7,008 nt of DNA from Nitrososphaeraceae archaeon (GTDB lineage: Archaea > Thermoproteota > Nitrososphaeria > Nitrososphaerales > Nitrososphaeraceae). This document shows, in pieces, positions 1-5,951 of the stretch. Each line of letters starts with the position of its first letter. Positions within the stretch are counted from its first letter, which is position 1. The position numbers and the translations under genes are program-made. A model generated the notes under the pieces. The model was not told where the DNA came from, did not search any database, and saw nothing but the letters and a program-made list of their open reading frames with translations. The stretch spans positions 1 through 7,008 of the forward strand of contig JASHSN010000425.1 of assembly GCA_030038695.1 (NCBI GenBank). The letters are read 5' to 3'.

Positions 1-606
1 CACATCATGAGGATATTTCATGCCCGAAAGCAAATTCACTAACTCAATTAGGAATTCGTCGTCATGCTGTTTGGCGGAGATTATATAGGAAAGCACAGTA
101 GATTCCAGCATTAGAAAATGTCTGTCATACCTAGACACGAGTGAAGACGCGATAGGTTTATTTTCCATATAGTCAGTCAATGAACCGGCAGCAGCAAAAA
201 AAGCCGCGTGTGGATTCAGTTTCCCTTTGAATTTGTTGTATATTTGTACACTACTGCATTCTTCAACTGAGTGAATCATCAAAACTCCTAACTTCCTTAG
301 TACGGAAATGGTCTCTCGATTTAGGTCATGATGGTCAATGTATGTAACCCTTGTTCCATTTGAGATGATTTTTCCTACCATGTCTATAAAATCACTTTCA
401 TTTTTTTTACTTAGGCCCAAGTCACTAACAAAAATTCGATCGAGTTTGGGTGAAAAGTCAGCAGCAGCCAGTTTGCTAAGACTAGGTATAATACTCGGGT
501 AGTCGACTAAAATGATAGTTTTGGTATTGAATGCTGCCTTAATCAATACAGCTGACAAAATGCCATCTGCATCTTCCTTATGTGACAGGCATGCTGTTAT
601 AGACAA
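1..606 (-). CDS. DHH-family phosphoesterase (RecJ/NrnA-like), C-terminus cut by the window edge
   Basis: The frame is open from position 606 to the left edge, giving 202 residues with no stop. DHH phosphoesterase motifs appear in order: motif I SHKEDADG (residues 8-15, with H9, D12 and D14 as likely metal ligands), motif II VSDLG (D62), motif III YIDHHDL (D91-H92-H93) and a motif IV-like GSLTDY (D145). Proteins of this superfamily are Mn-dependent phosphodiesterases acting on short oligonucleotides, single-stranded nucleic acid or cyclic dinucleotides; which substrate applies cannot be told here. The C-terminal DHHA1-type substrate domain would lie beyond the window. The start is TTG (604-606): an in-frame TGA sits three codons upstream, and the ATG just before it is in another frame and stops after 13 codons. 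The family call is firm; the substrate is unknown. Confidence 0.88.
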   Translation of the reverse strand, partial: MSITACLSHKEDADGILSAVLIKAAFNTKTIILVDYPSIIPSLSKLAAADFSPKLDRIFVSDLGLSKKNESDFIDMVGKIISNGTRVTYIDHHDLNRETISVLRKLGVLMIHSVEECSSVQIYNKFKGKLNPHAAFFAAAGSLTDYMENKPIASSLVSRYDRHFLMLESTVLSYIISAKQHDDEFLIELVNLLSGMKYPHDV

Positions 607-626
607 CTTTTGCTTTCATCAATTCC

Positions 627-635
627 TAAATTTAA
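627..635 (-). promoter_or_regulatory. Candidate TATA box for the DHH phosphoesterase gene
   Basis: On the minus strand TTAAATTTA is centred about 25 nt upstream of the TTG start at 606, the spacing expected if transcription begins at the start codon (leaderless). A second AT-rich box, TTAATTAAAA at 652-661, would instead give a leader of about 26 nt. The sequence does not decide between them. The rest of 607-781 shows no gene and no convincing terminator. Confidence 0.35.
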
Positions 636-781
636 GTTGTGCGTAGTAATAGTTTTAATTAAGAGCGTGTTCAAACTTGCATTTTTTTATGATCTGTGTT
701 GAAACAGTCCACGAATCCGACAATTAACGCTAGTGCTCGGAACTTCACGATCCGGTTAAATTCATAGAATTGTACCTAGCA

Positions 782-1864
782 TTAGACTAAGCACCGCCTA
801 CCTACCAGGGGCTTGACTTTTATAGTTAGCCTGAAACTTGTTAATATATCCTTGCATCTATTACGAATAGTAACTTCAGTCACACCGGCCAAACTAGATA
901 AGTCTATCTGTAACAGGTTGACATCCAAGAGTACTGCAGCGAGATAAATATAAGCTGCAGCAAGCCCATTAGGAGATTTCCCATCTGCGAGGAGGTGACT
1001 GTTAGACTTATGAGCTATTTCTATAGCCAGTCTTTCGACCTTGGCTTCGATTCTTGTCATATTCGCAAGTTTGGCTATGTAATGATCAATCGCAAGGGTC
1101 ACTGGTATAGGCAGGGTTGTAACACTGTTCGGTGATATTGCTGTATATTGGCCAGTGAAAGATTTTGCAACAGTCGACATACGAGAATTTGACGCTGATG
1201 AGAACTGTTGGGCTTGCTCTGTGAATACCCCCATCTCCATAACCATCATTCGATAGTATTTAGATGCTAATTTTAACCTCGACCTGTCCTTCTGGCTAAG
1301 GCCTGTTGCCTCCGCTATTTCTTCTAACGATCTCACTACGGAGCATCGTTTACATGCCAGATAGATTGTTGCTGTAGCCATAGAGTTGATTGATTTGCCT
1401 TTTGCTCCATTCTTGCTCTCAAAATTTCGATAGATCATTGCTGCGGTTTCCAATAGGATCTTTGGAAGACACATTGCTGAACAAGTCTCATTAATCCTCG
1501 ACAAGACGTTCGATAGTCTTCTTTGTTTTGGAGATGCTACTCTAATCCTTGAATGCCACTTCCTCATGCTATTCATCTGTTCTGCCATTTGATAGTCTAT
1601 CGATTTTCCACTGTAATCCTTTGAACCAAAACCGATCTCGGTTCTTAAACCGTAATCGTGTAGCGAGAGGCTTGTGTATCCACTAGCACGCGTGTTCTTT
1701 GCCCTTTCCTCAAAATCGGACGAATTCGATTCGGGACCGTAATCATCTACCTGATCCATGACTACACAACCACATTTTTGGCAAATGTATTCCCCTATAT
1801 TGTAATCGTGAATGAGCCCGGATTCACACTCAGGGCACTGTGTATAGTATTCTGTTGAATTCAA
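782..1864 (-). CDS. tfb: Transcription initiation factor B (TFB) paralog, divergent
   Basis: TFB is the archaeal TFIIB homologue that binds the TBP-TATA complex and recruits RNA polymerase. The 360 residues show the full architecture. An N-terminal zinc ribbon has C10, C13, C28 and C31. A B-reader/linker region starts with GPE (43-45) and ends in HDYGLRTEIG (69-78). Cyclin repeat 1 (about 112-212) contains GKSINSMATATIYLACKR, and cyclin repeat 2 (about 252-345) contains GKSPNGLAAAYIYLAA and VTEVTIRNR. It is longer than a usual TFB of about 300 residues, mainly through a Ser/Thr-rich linker of about 40 residues between the repeats (213-251). The conserved aromatic and basic residues after GPE are replaced by SNSSDF. 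The start is TTG (1862-1864): no ATG or GTG lies between it and an upstream in-frame TAA, and the next Met (36) would remove the zinc ribbon. Thaumarchaeota commonly carry several TFBs, so this is probably a specialised one. Confidence 0.93.
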   Translation of the reverse strand: MNSTEYYTQCPECESGLIHDYNIGEYICQKCGCVVMDQVDDYGPESNSSDFEERAKNTRASGYTSLSLHDYGLRTEIGFGSKDYSGKSIDYQMAEQMNSMRKWHSRIRVASPKQRRLSNVLSRINETCSAMCLPKILLETAAMIYRNFESKNGAKGKSINSMATATIYLACKRCSVVRSLEEIAEATGLSQKDRSRLKLASKYYRMMVMEMGVFTEQAQQFSSASNSRMSTVAKSFTGQYTAISPNSVTTLPIPVTLAIDHYIAKLANMTRIEAKVERLAIEIAHKSNSHLLADGKSPNGLAAAYIYLAAVLLDVNLLQIDLSSLAGVTEVTIRNRCKDILTSFRLTIKVKPLVGRRCLV

Positions 1865-1892
1865 ATCTAAATCACTCGATATGTTCAGAGAG

Positions 1893-1902
1893 CTTAATTA
1901 TA
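1893..1902 (-). promoter_or_regulatory. Candidate TATA box for tfb
   Basis: The minus strand reads TATAATTAAG, centred about 34 nt upstream of the TTG at 1864. That predicts a transcript start near 1872 and a leader of about 8 nt. A stronger but more distant TATA-like stretch at 1989-2006 would give a leader of about 110 nt. Confidence 0.4.
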
Positions 1903-1988
1903 CGCATTCTTAACGTTATCTTCTTGTCTGTCAAAAAAATGTACTTCCCCATGCCATTCATAGCAAGCAAATTGCTGAAAATTTTTCT

Positions 1989-2006
1989 TTTAATATATTT
2001 ATAAAA
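1989..2006. promoter_or_regulatory. Strong TATA-like stretch usable on either strand
   Basis: The stretch contains TTTATAAAA and ATATATT. Read on plus it would start a transcript near 2028; read on minus, near 1975 toward tfb. It may be an upstream tfb promoter or the promoter of an unannotated plus-strand RNA. A-T richness alone could also produce it. Confidence 0.3.
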
Positions 2007-2107
2007 GAGAATCTTTGTTAGATGAGGCTTCTGGACCGACACACCCGTTCAGAAGTAGGAGAAGATTATTCTATTTATTTAGGTTGGTCATAAGAATTTA
2101 CCATAAT

Positions 2108-2121
2108 TAGAAATATTTCTA
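2108..2121. repeat. Perfect 14-bp palindrome TAGAAATATTTCTA
   Basis: The sequence equals its own reverse complement over all 14 bases, with no spacer. It lies in the non-coding gap about 245 bp upstream of tfb and 215 bp upstream of the small membrane protein gene. A dimeric regulator could bind such a site, but in AT-rich DNA it may also be chance. Confidence 0.4.
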
Positions 2122-2209
2122 GATTTAGATTTTCTTTCAGTTAGAGATTCGTCACTTAGGATTCCAACATGAGAAAAAACCTCTTGCTCTGAGGAAGATT
2201 TTTGTCTTT

Positions 2210-2226
2210 GATATATCATAAATATT
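2210..2226 (+). promoter_or_regulatory. Candidate TATA region for the small membrane protein transcript
   Basis: The plus strand is AT-rich here (GATATATCATAAATATT). A start about 25 nt downstream, near 2244, would place the ATG of the possible 25-codon leader ORF (2265) about 20 nt into the transcript and the TTG of the membrane protein about 90 nt in. An alternative is CTATCTATAAC at 2254-2264. Confidence 0.3.
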
Positions 2227-2264
2227 GACTATCGGGCTTATTATCGGTTGGAACTATCTATAAC

Positions 2265-2342
2265 ATGAAAAAGGCTAGCGATGAAATGAAACTCATCAAA
2301 ATTGTCAGACGCGTAAACACTGGGAGAGATAGTCTTGTCTAG
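2265..2342 (+). CDS. Possible 25-residue leader peptide upstream of the membrane protein
   Basis: This short ATG ORF encodes a Lys/Arg-rich peptide beginning MKKASDEMKL and ending GRDSLV. Its last 8 bases overlap the start of the 72-aa membrane protein (TTG at 2335), an arrangement typical of translational coupling, and the downstream ribosome-binding site lies inside it. An AT-rich promoter candidate lies about 40-55 nt upstream. Against it, a 25-codon ORF is easily found by chance and no known family is recognised. It could also be a frame-shifted N-terminal extension of the membrane protein. Confidence 0.25.
   Translation: MKKASDEMKLIKIVRRVNTGRDSLV
2323..2326 (+). promoter_or_regulatory. 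Ribosome-binding site (GGAG) of the small membrane protein
   Basis: GGAG, within GGGAGAG, lies 8 nt upstream of the TTG at 2335. It is one of only two clear Shine-Dalgarno-like sites in the window and supports both the TTG start and the reality of this small gene. An in-frame TAA at 2314-2316 excludes a longer protein. Confidence 0.55.
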
Positions 2343-2553
2343 AAAGCTTGCAATCTTCGCTTTTTGGGTTCTAGGATTTGGAATTGGCTTTATTGGATAT
2401 TTGTCTCTCCCAAACATCGCACATTGGCTCGCTCTCTCCATACCAAATTACCTTAACCAGGCGGTATTAGGGGCACTAATTGCAGGCGTGGTCGGATCAG
2501 CAATTAGTACATTTGCAATAGTAACCTGGGCTAACAGAAGTGCGGCCGTTTAA
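2335..2553 (+). CDS. Small two-helix membrane protein, function unknown
   Basis: This 72-residue protein has two predicted membrane helices, about residues 5-25 and 43-65, joined by a short loop containing PNIAHW and SIPNYLNQ, so it should form a membrane hairpin. The N-terminal Arg-Lys pair suggests the N-terminus faces the cytoplasm. Helix 2 is rich in small residues spaced four apart (G46/A50, A47/G51, A50/G54), a pattern used for tight helix packing or oligomerization. It has no signal peptidase site, no cysteines and no charged residue within the helices. The TTG start is supported by the GGAG at 2323-2326. I do not recognise the family. It is transcribed away from tfb and converges on the methyltransferase gene. 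Coherent hydrophobic segments plus a ribosome-binding site make it more likely real than a chance ORF. Confidence 0.6.
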   Translation: MSRKLAIFAFWVLGFGIGFIGYLSLPNIAHWLALSIPNYLNQAVLGALIAGVVGSAISTFAIVTWANRSAAV

Positions 2554-2665
2554 CCTCAGCTAGCTATATCGAATTTTCTCAGTATTAGAAAACGCGCATG
2601 CAAGAAACGATGATCTGAAACAGAAGAAATTATGGTGTGGCGAGTAGCGTATCCAAAAAGTTGTA

Positions 2666-3652
2666 TCAAGCAGGAGAAAAGAGTACTACGTTGAACCACC
2701 TTTTTGTATCAAAAAAATCCCCCTTTATCACAAATTCGCTTTCATATGCCATCTGCCTTATCTGTTCTGAGGAATATTTGTAGGAATTCTCAGTGTGAAT
2801 GGTCTCATTTTCATCAAAGCTAAACGTTTGATCCAATCTTCCCACATAAACCTGCTGATCTTTGGTTGATACGATGTGCATCTCCACTCTTTCGTTAAAA
2901 GAATTGTAGAAAGCACGATGAACGAAACTATCAAGGTCAAACTCTCCTCTTAATTCTCTATTTATCCGAGTCAAAAGGTTTAAGTTGAATCTCGCTGTTA
3001 TCCCTTTCTCGTCATTATAGGCTGCTTCCAAAACCTTTCTGTCCTTACGGAGATCAATCCCAATTAACAGATTATCGTTCTCATCCATTTTGCTCCTTAA
3101 CTTTTTAAGGAAAGATATCGATTCTTCAGGTTCAAGGTTGCCAATACTGGATCCAAGGAATATTATCAATTTTTTCTCAGGGATTTGATCATCGGCAGAG
3201 ATCAATCTATTTGCCTGATCAACGCCATCTACGTAGTCTGAAGAGATCCCTATTGTTCGAAGATTGCGATAGTCTGCGGAGAGTTTATTTCTTGTCTCGC
3301 ATAACATAGCTTTGGAAACGTCTATTGGAAAATAAAACAAGCTCGCCTGTCTTGATAGTACTTCTCCCAGAAGGATTCTCGTTTTTGTGGAGCTTCCGCT
3401 TCCAAGTTCGATGATGGTTATCTCGCTGCTGTCTTGAGAGCAGGTCATTCTTTTGGAATATCGTCTTAATATGTCTGCCTCTATACGCCATGGGTAATAC
3501 TCAGGCTGAACACAGATTTCTTCAAATAAATGCGATCCCTCCGTATCATAAAAATACTTAGGTTCAACGCGCTTCTGGCTCTTGGAACCTAGTCCTTCTT
3601 TAATATCTTGCGCAAATTGTTCATCTAATTGTGATTGACTAGTACTGTACAT
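2666..3652 (-). CDS. egtD: EgtD-like L-histidine N-alpha-methyltransferase (SAM-dependent)
   Basis: The protein (328 aa) matches the EgtD/Methyltransf_33 family along its whole length, close to the bacterial EgtD length of about 320. EgtD trimethylates histidine to hercynine with three SAM, the first step of ergothioneine synthesis. Visible family hallmarks are PKYFYDTEGSHLFEEI (31-46), PEYYPWRIEADIL (50-62), the SAM motif ELGSGSSTKTR (82-92), PIDVS (109-113), FLGSSIGNLEP (165-175), FNLNLLTRINREL (222-234) and the substrate-loop sequence IHTENSYKY (285-293), whose Glu288 and Ser290 correspond to the histidine-contacting Glu and Ser of characterised EgtD. It starts at ATG (3650-3652), stands alone and has no EgtB (sulfoxide synthase) neighbour here, so the end product is inferred. 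It could methylate another amino acid or amine. Membership of the family is firm, substrate moderately so. Confidence 0.88.
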   Translation of the reverse strand: MYSTSQSQLDEQFAQDIKEGLGSKSQKRVEPKYFYDTEGSHLFEEICVQPEYYPWRIEADILRRYSKRMTCSQDSSEITIIELGSGSSTKTRILLGEVLSRQASLFYFPIDVSKAMLCETRNKLSADYRNLRTIGISSDYVDGVDQANRLISADDQIPEKKLIIFLGSSIGNLEPEESISFLKKLRSKMDENDNLLIGIDLRKDRKVLEAAYNDEKGITARFNLNLLTRINRELRGEFDLDSFVHRAFYNSFNERVEMHIVSTKDQQVYVGRLDQTFSFDENETIHTENSYKYSSEQIRQMAYESEFVIKGDFFDTKRWFNVVLFSPA

Positions 3653-3685
3653 AAGTAATCACTTGTGGACTAAAGTTATTAGTCT

Positions 3686-3695
3686 CTATTTAATG
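3686..3695 (-). promoter_or_regulatory. Candidate TATA box for the egtD-like gene
   Basis: The minus strand reads CATTAAATAG, centred about 38 nt upstream of the ATG at 3652. It predicts a start near 3664 and a leader of about 12 nt. It lies about 35 bp from the palindrome upstream of pyrD, so the two divergent promoters are close. Confidence 0.4.
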
Positions 3696-3730
3696 TCTTA
3701 CTTTTCAGGTTTCTGATCGACGAGACTGTG

Positions 3731-3768
3731 ATATGTTAAATAAATATAGCCAGCTTTATCTAACATAT
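3731..3768. repeat. Imperfect palindrome, 14-bp arms with 13 matches, over a TATA-like box
   Basis: The left arm (3731-3744, ATATGTTAAATAAA) and right arm (3755-3768, TTTATCTAACATAT) are reverse complements except for one position (A3739 against C3760), with a 10-base spacer. The left arm and spacer form a TATA-like box (TTAAATAAATATA) pointing toward pyrD, and the right arm covers the predicted start near 3768. That layout fits an operator whose bound protein would block transcription; it could also act as a hairpin. No regulator is identifiable. Confidence 0.55.
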
Positions 3769-3848
3769 TTCGATAGTGAGGCGAAATGAGGCAGATGTGA
3801 CTTCCTATTATGTGATTTTCATAATCCTGTAGTTACGGAACACTCGAC

Positions 3849-3983
3849 ATGCCAATCTCGGACCTGCATTTACAGGAAGCTTTTTCTTCTACATGCATGA
3901 GAGTTGAGTGTGAGTCCTTACAACGAATTAGCCCAAGACATAGAGGCGTACATATGATTGAAAGCCGCCAGACGCGAAGATGA
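3849..3983 (+). CDS. Possible 44-residue ORF in the pyrD leader
   Basis: This ATG ORF begins MPISDLHLQEAF and ends ESRQTRR; its TGA is followed by TAGA and then the preferred pyrD ATG at 3988. The tight spacing would allow coupled translation, as in a leader peptide. The composition does not look strongly protein-like, there is no clear ribosome-binding site and no family is recognised. It may be coincidence. Confidence 0.18.
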   Translation: MPISDLHLQEAFSSTCMRVECESLQRISPRHRGVHMIESRQTRR

Positions 3984-3987
3984 TAGA

Positions 3988-4890
3988 ATGCTTTCTATAA
4001 ACGTCGCAGGTATGGAGCTGCGAAACCCCACTATGCTTGCCTCCGGGTTTTTAGGTATTTCTCAAGCTATCTTTAACAGACTTTACAATGCAGATATTGG
4101 AGCAATTGTGAGTAAATCGATTAGTGATGAACCTATAAAGGGTTATGACAATCCCACTGCAGTATGTTTAGAAGGAGGTAGCTATTTAAACGCTGTGGGG
4201 CTTACCAATCCTGGAGCAGAGGCATTCTCGAGAGAAATTAGGCACAATGAGTTTGTACCGATAATAGTGAGTTTGGTTGGTTCATCTTGTCAGGATTTTC
4301 CACCAATAATAAATAAACTTGATGAGCTCAATATTCTTGGATACGAAGTCAATCTTTCCTGTCCTCACGTAGCTAAAATGGGCATGGAAGTGGGAGATGA
4401 TCTAGATATGGTGACCTCCGTTGTGAAGACTGTAAAGTCTCATACAATCAAGCCCGTTATAGTGAAAGTTGGCATTGGAAATGTGGGCCTACTCGATCTC
4501 GCAAGAGCTGCTTGCGATGCTGGCGCAAATGCCATTACAGCAATCAATACGATCCGTGCAATGTGTATCAATATTGAAAGTGCACTCCCGGTACTTAGTA
4601 ACAGAATTGGTGGTCTGTCGGGTAAATCAGTGAAGCCAATCGCCATTAGGTGTGTGTACGAGATTTCAAAAACTGTTGGGGTGCCTGTCATAGGTTGTGG
4701 TGGAATATTTAGCTGGGAAGATGCTGTCGAGTTCATGCTTGCAGGAGCATCAGCGATACAACTAAGTAGTGTGATTGGACACGATGGAATCGGCACGTTC
4801 CGGAAGATTAATCTAGGTGTTAAAAAATACTTAGAAAGGAAAGGGTTGAAGAATCTCTCAGAGCTAGTAGGTCTTGCACACAGATTTTGA
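3988..4890 (+). CDS. pyrD: Dihydroorotate dehydrogenase, class 1 (PyrD, 1B-like catalytic subunit)
   Basis: It oxidises dihydroorotate to orotate using FMN, the fourth step of pyrimidine synthesis, in the cytoplasm. From the ATG at 3988 it is 300 residues, normal for class 1. Motifs are LRNPTMLASGFLG near the N-terminus, NAVGLTNPG, VNLSCPH with the catalytic cysteine typical of class 1 (class 2 uses serine), KPVIVKVG, the AINT segment, LSNRIGGLSGKSVKPIA and the FMN phosphate-binding IGCGGI...DAVEFMLAGASAIQL. A TTG at 3958 would add ten residues (KAARREDDR-like) not expected in the family; an in-frame TGA lies directly before it. MLSINVAGMELRNP at the ATG is a typical PyrD beginning, so 3988 is preferred. 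The usual Asn after SCP is His here. The electron-transfer partner PyrK is not in the window. It is divergent from egtD and convergent with pcna. Confidence 0.93.
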   Translation: MLSINVAGMELRNPTMLASGFLGISQAIFNRLYNADIGAIVSKSISDEPIKGYDNPTAVCLEGGSYLNAVGLTNPGAEAFSREIRHNEFVPIIVSLVGSSCQDFPPIINKLDELNILGYEVNLSCPHVAKMGMEVGDDLDMVTSVVKTVKSHTIKPVIVKVGIGNVGLLDLARAACDAGANAITAINTIRAMCINIESALPVLSNRIGGLSGKSVKPIAIRCVYEISKTVGVPVIGCGGIFSWEDAVEFMLAGASAIQLSSVIGHDGIGTFRKINLGVKKYLERKGLKNLSELVGLAHRF

Positions 4891-4915
4891 CCTGATTCTC
4901 CAGTCTTTAACTCAT

Positions 4916-4937
4916 ATAAAATAAATGGAACTTTTAT
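4916..4937. terminator. Weak stem in the pyrD-pcna convergent gap
   Basis: ATAAAA (4916-4921) pairs with TTTTAT (4932-4937) around a 10-base loop. Both converging genes end within 90 bp of it, and T-rich runs occur on both strands in 4891-5026. The stem is all A-T and may have no function. Nothing else is seen in this gap. Confidence 0.2.
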
Positions 4938-5026
4938 GACATATGCACAAGTGTGAATCTACTACTAAAACAATTTCGGAAATATCGTTTATTTTCATTA
5001 GAATATAAATTTACAATGAGTCAAAA

Positions 5027-5779
5027 TTAGTCTTGCACTCTCGGAGCAAGATAGAAGTGAATTCTACCTACATTGACCATTCTAAATTCCAACCTAAGTG
5101 GCATTTTACTTGAATATTCAGCAGATATTGATCCCCCTGCTACACTTGCGGCTTTGGTGATTTTCGTGAGATAATCTAGGCTGTATGTTGCTTTGCTATT
5201 TTCTTTTACCTCTAATTCTTCTAACCCCGCGCTCTCTGATTCTAAAATTATCTCGGCTTCACCAGAATCTCCCTTACCTTTGAATTGTACCCTTTTCGGT
5301 TCGCATTCTATAGAAATATATTCAGATACCACCTGCACGTCCGACAGGACCCTATCGAAAGCGACCGCATTTAAGACCACTTTGGAATTCAAATTTAATT
5401 TTGGTAAAGGAGTAGAACTTGCGGTACTCTCGATTAGCCTTACTTTATATTCTCTTTTGTAGCCATTATACATTTTGATGTGCAACATGCTCTCTTCTCC
5501 CATGCTTACCTCTATTGCGTCCTTCTTGTCAGCTCGTTTAATCAATTTTGAGAGCTCGTCAACCCTCACACCGAACTTTACTGAATCGTCGCATTCGTAT
5601 TTCTCAAATGTCGAATTAGGCCACTGAATATCGATAAGCGCTACATGAGATGGGTCCATTCCTCTGAAGGAGATTCCCTCCACAGTAGCTTCAAAAGTCG
5701 CCTCATCAACCAAGGTAGAAATAGCCGATACTATGACCTTCCATTCGTCTGGTGATCTTGTTTTAGCTACGAATACCAA
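5027..5779 (-). CDS. pcn: DNA polymerase sliding clamp (PCNA)
   Basis: PCNA forms a trimeric ring around DNA and tethers polymerase, FEN1, ligase and other replication proteins. The 250-residue length is normal for the family. The N-terminal half shows WKVIVSAISTLVDEATF and the conserved FRGMDPSHVALIDI (38-51). The interdomain linker runs through about residues 115-130 (LIESTASSTPLPKLNL), and the second domain ends in the family-typical HFYLAPRVQD, where PIP-box partners dock. The basic inner-ring patch KLIKRADKKD (78-87) is present. The start is TTG (5777-5779): the only in-frame upstream stretch reaches a TAA without an ATG, and the next Met (41) lies inside the first domain. A single complete PCNA next to tfs and rpoL suits a homotrimer, unlike the three-paralog clamp of many Crenarchaeota. 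It has its own TATA candidate. Confidence 0.97.
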   Translation of the reverse strand: MVFVAKTRSPDEWKVIVSAISTLVDEATFEATVEGISFRGMDPSHVALIDIQWPNSTFEKYECDDSVKFGVRVDELSKLIKRADKKDAIEVSMGEESMLHIKMYNGYKREYKVRLIESTASSTPLPKLNLNSKVVLNAVAFDRVLSDVQVVSEYISIECEPKRVQFKGKGDSGEAEIILESESAGLEELEVKENSKATYSLDYLTKITKAASVAGGSISAEYSSKMPLRLEFRMVNVGRIHFYLAPRVQD

Positions 5780-5816
5780 CCTTATTCTATCTTGTGGCTG
5801 ATATTGCGCTATAGGA

Positions 5817-5823
5817 TTTTAAA
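5817..5823 (-). promoter_or_regulatory. Candidate TATA box for pcna
   Basis: The minus strand reads TTTAAAA, centred about 41 nt upstream of the TTG at 5779. It predicts a start near 5794 and a leader of about 15 nt. The 172-bp gap to tfs is consistent with separate transcription. Confidence 0.45.
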
Positions 5824-5913
5824 CATTGCTGTGCTAAACCATGGATCTGAACATGAATTATACAGACTGATAATTATAAAAGGATGTAGGATGAACAGTA
5901 TGGGCCACAAAAG

Positions 5914-5937
5914 CCATAACGAACAATGTTATTATGG
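5914..5937 (-). terminator. Candidate hairpin terminator after rpoL-tfs
   Basis: CCATAA (5914-5919) and TTATGG (5932-5937) are perfect inverted repeats with a 12-base loop, about 15 bp past the tfs stop. Read on minus, the stem is followed by CTTTTG. The T-run is short, so this is a weak terminator candidate; it could also help separate the tfs transcript from the pcna promoter. Confidence 0.3.
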
Positions 5938-5951
5938 TTCAATACTAATAA

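Larger units (their letters stand above)
1865..2334. other. Long gene-poor gap with TATA-like sequence, a palindrome and possible short ORFs
   Basis: About 470 bp between tfb and the small membrane protein gene, whose promoters both face this gap. It contains a strong bidirectional TATA-like stretch (1989-2006, including TTTATAAAA), a perfect 14-bp palindrome (2108-2121) and a second AT-rich box (2210-2226). Two short plus-strand ORFs are visible: 2022-2093 (23 codons) and 2265-2342 (25 codons, overlapping the next gene). I see no tRNA or rRNA signature and no insertion-sequence ends. Confidence 0.5.
3653..3987. other. Divergent intergenic region between egtD and pyrD
   Basis: It carries the egtD TATA candidate (3686-3695), a long imperfect palindrome over a second TATA-like box (3731-3768), a small stem followed by a T-run (CCTG/CAGG at 3863-3876, T-rich to 3889) and a 44-codon ORF (3849-3983) that ends 4 bases before the pyrD ATG. 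A promoter at the palindrome would give pyrD a long leader of about 220 nt, which is unusual for archaea. Confidence 0.5.

Noticed and set aside
710..754. Near-direct repeat CACGAATCCG and CACGATCCG between tfb and the DHH gene
   Set aside because: Only two short imperfect copies with an indel; too weak to call a repeat or regulatory site.
2170..2205. CCTC/GAGG stem followed by a T-run as a terminator
   Set aside because: The stem is only four base pairs and no gene ends nearby on that strand.
2241..2441. Minus-strand 66-codon ORF opposite the small membrane protein
   Set aside because: It overlaps the better supported plus-strand membrane protein, has no recognisable family and no good upstream signal; it looks like an antisense shadow.
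4440..4796. Minus-strand 118-codon ORF inside pyrD
   Set aside because: It lies wholly within a well-conserved pyrD and has the Pro/Ser/Ile-rich composition expected from reading a real gene backward.
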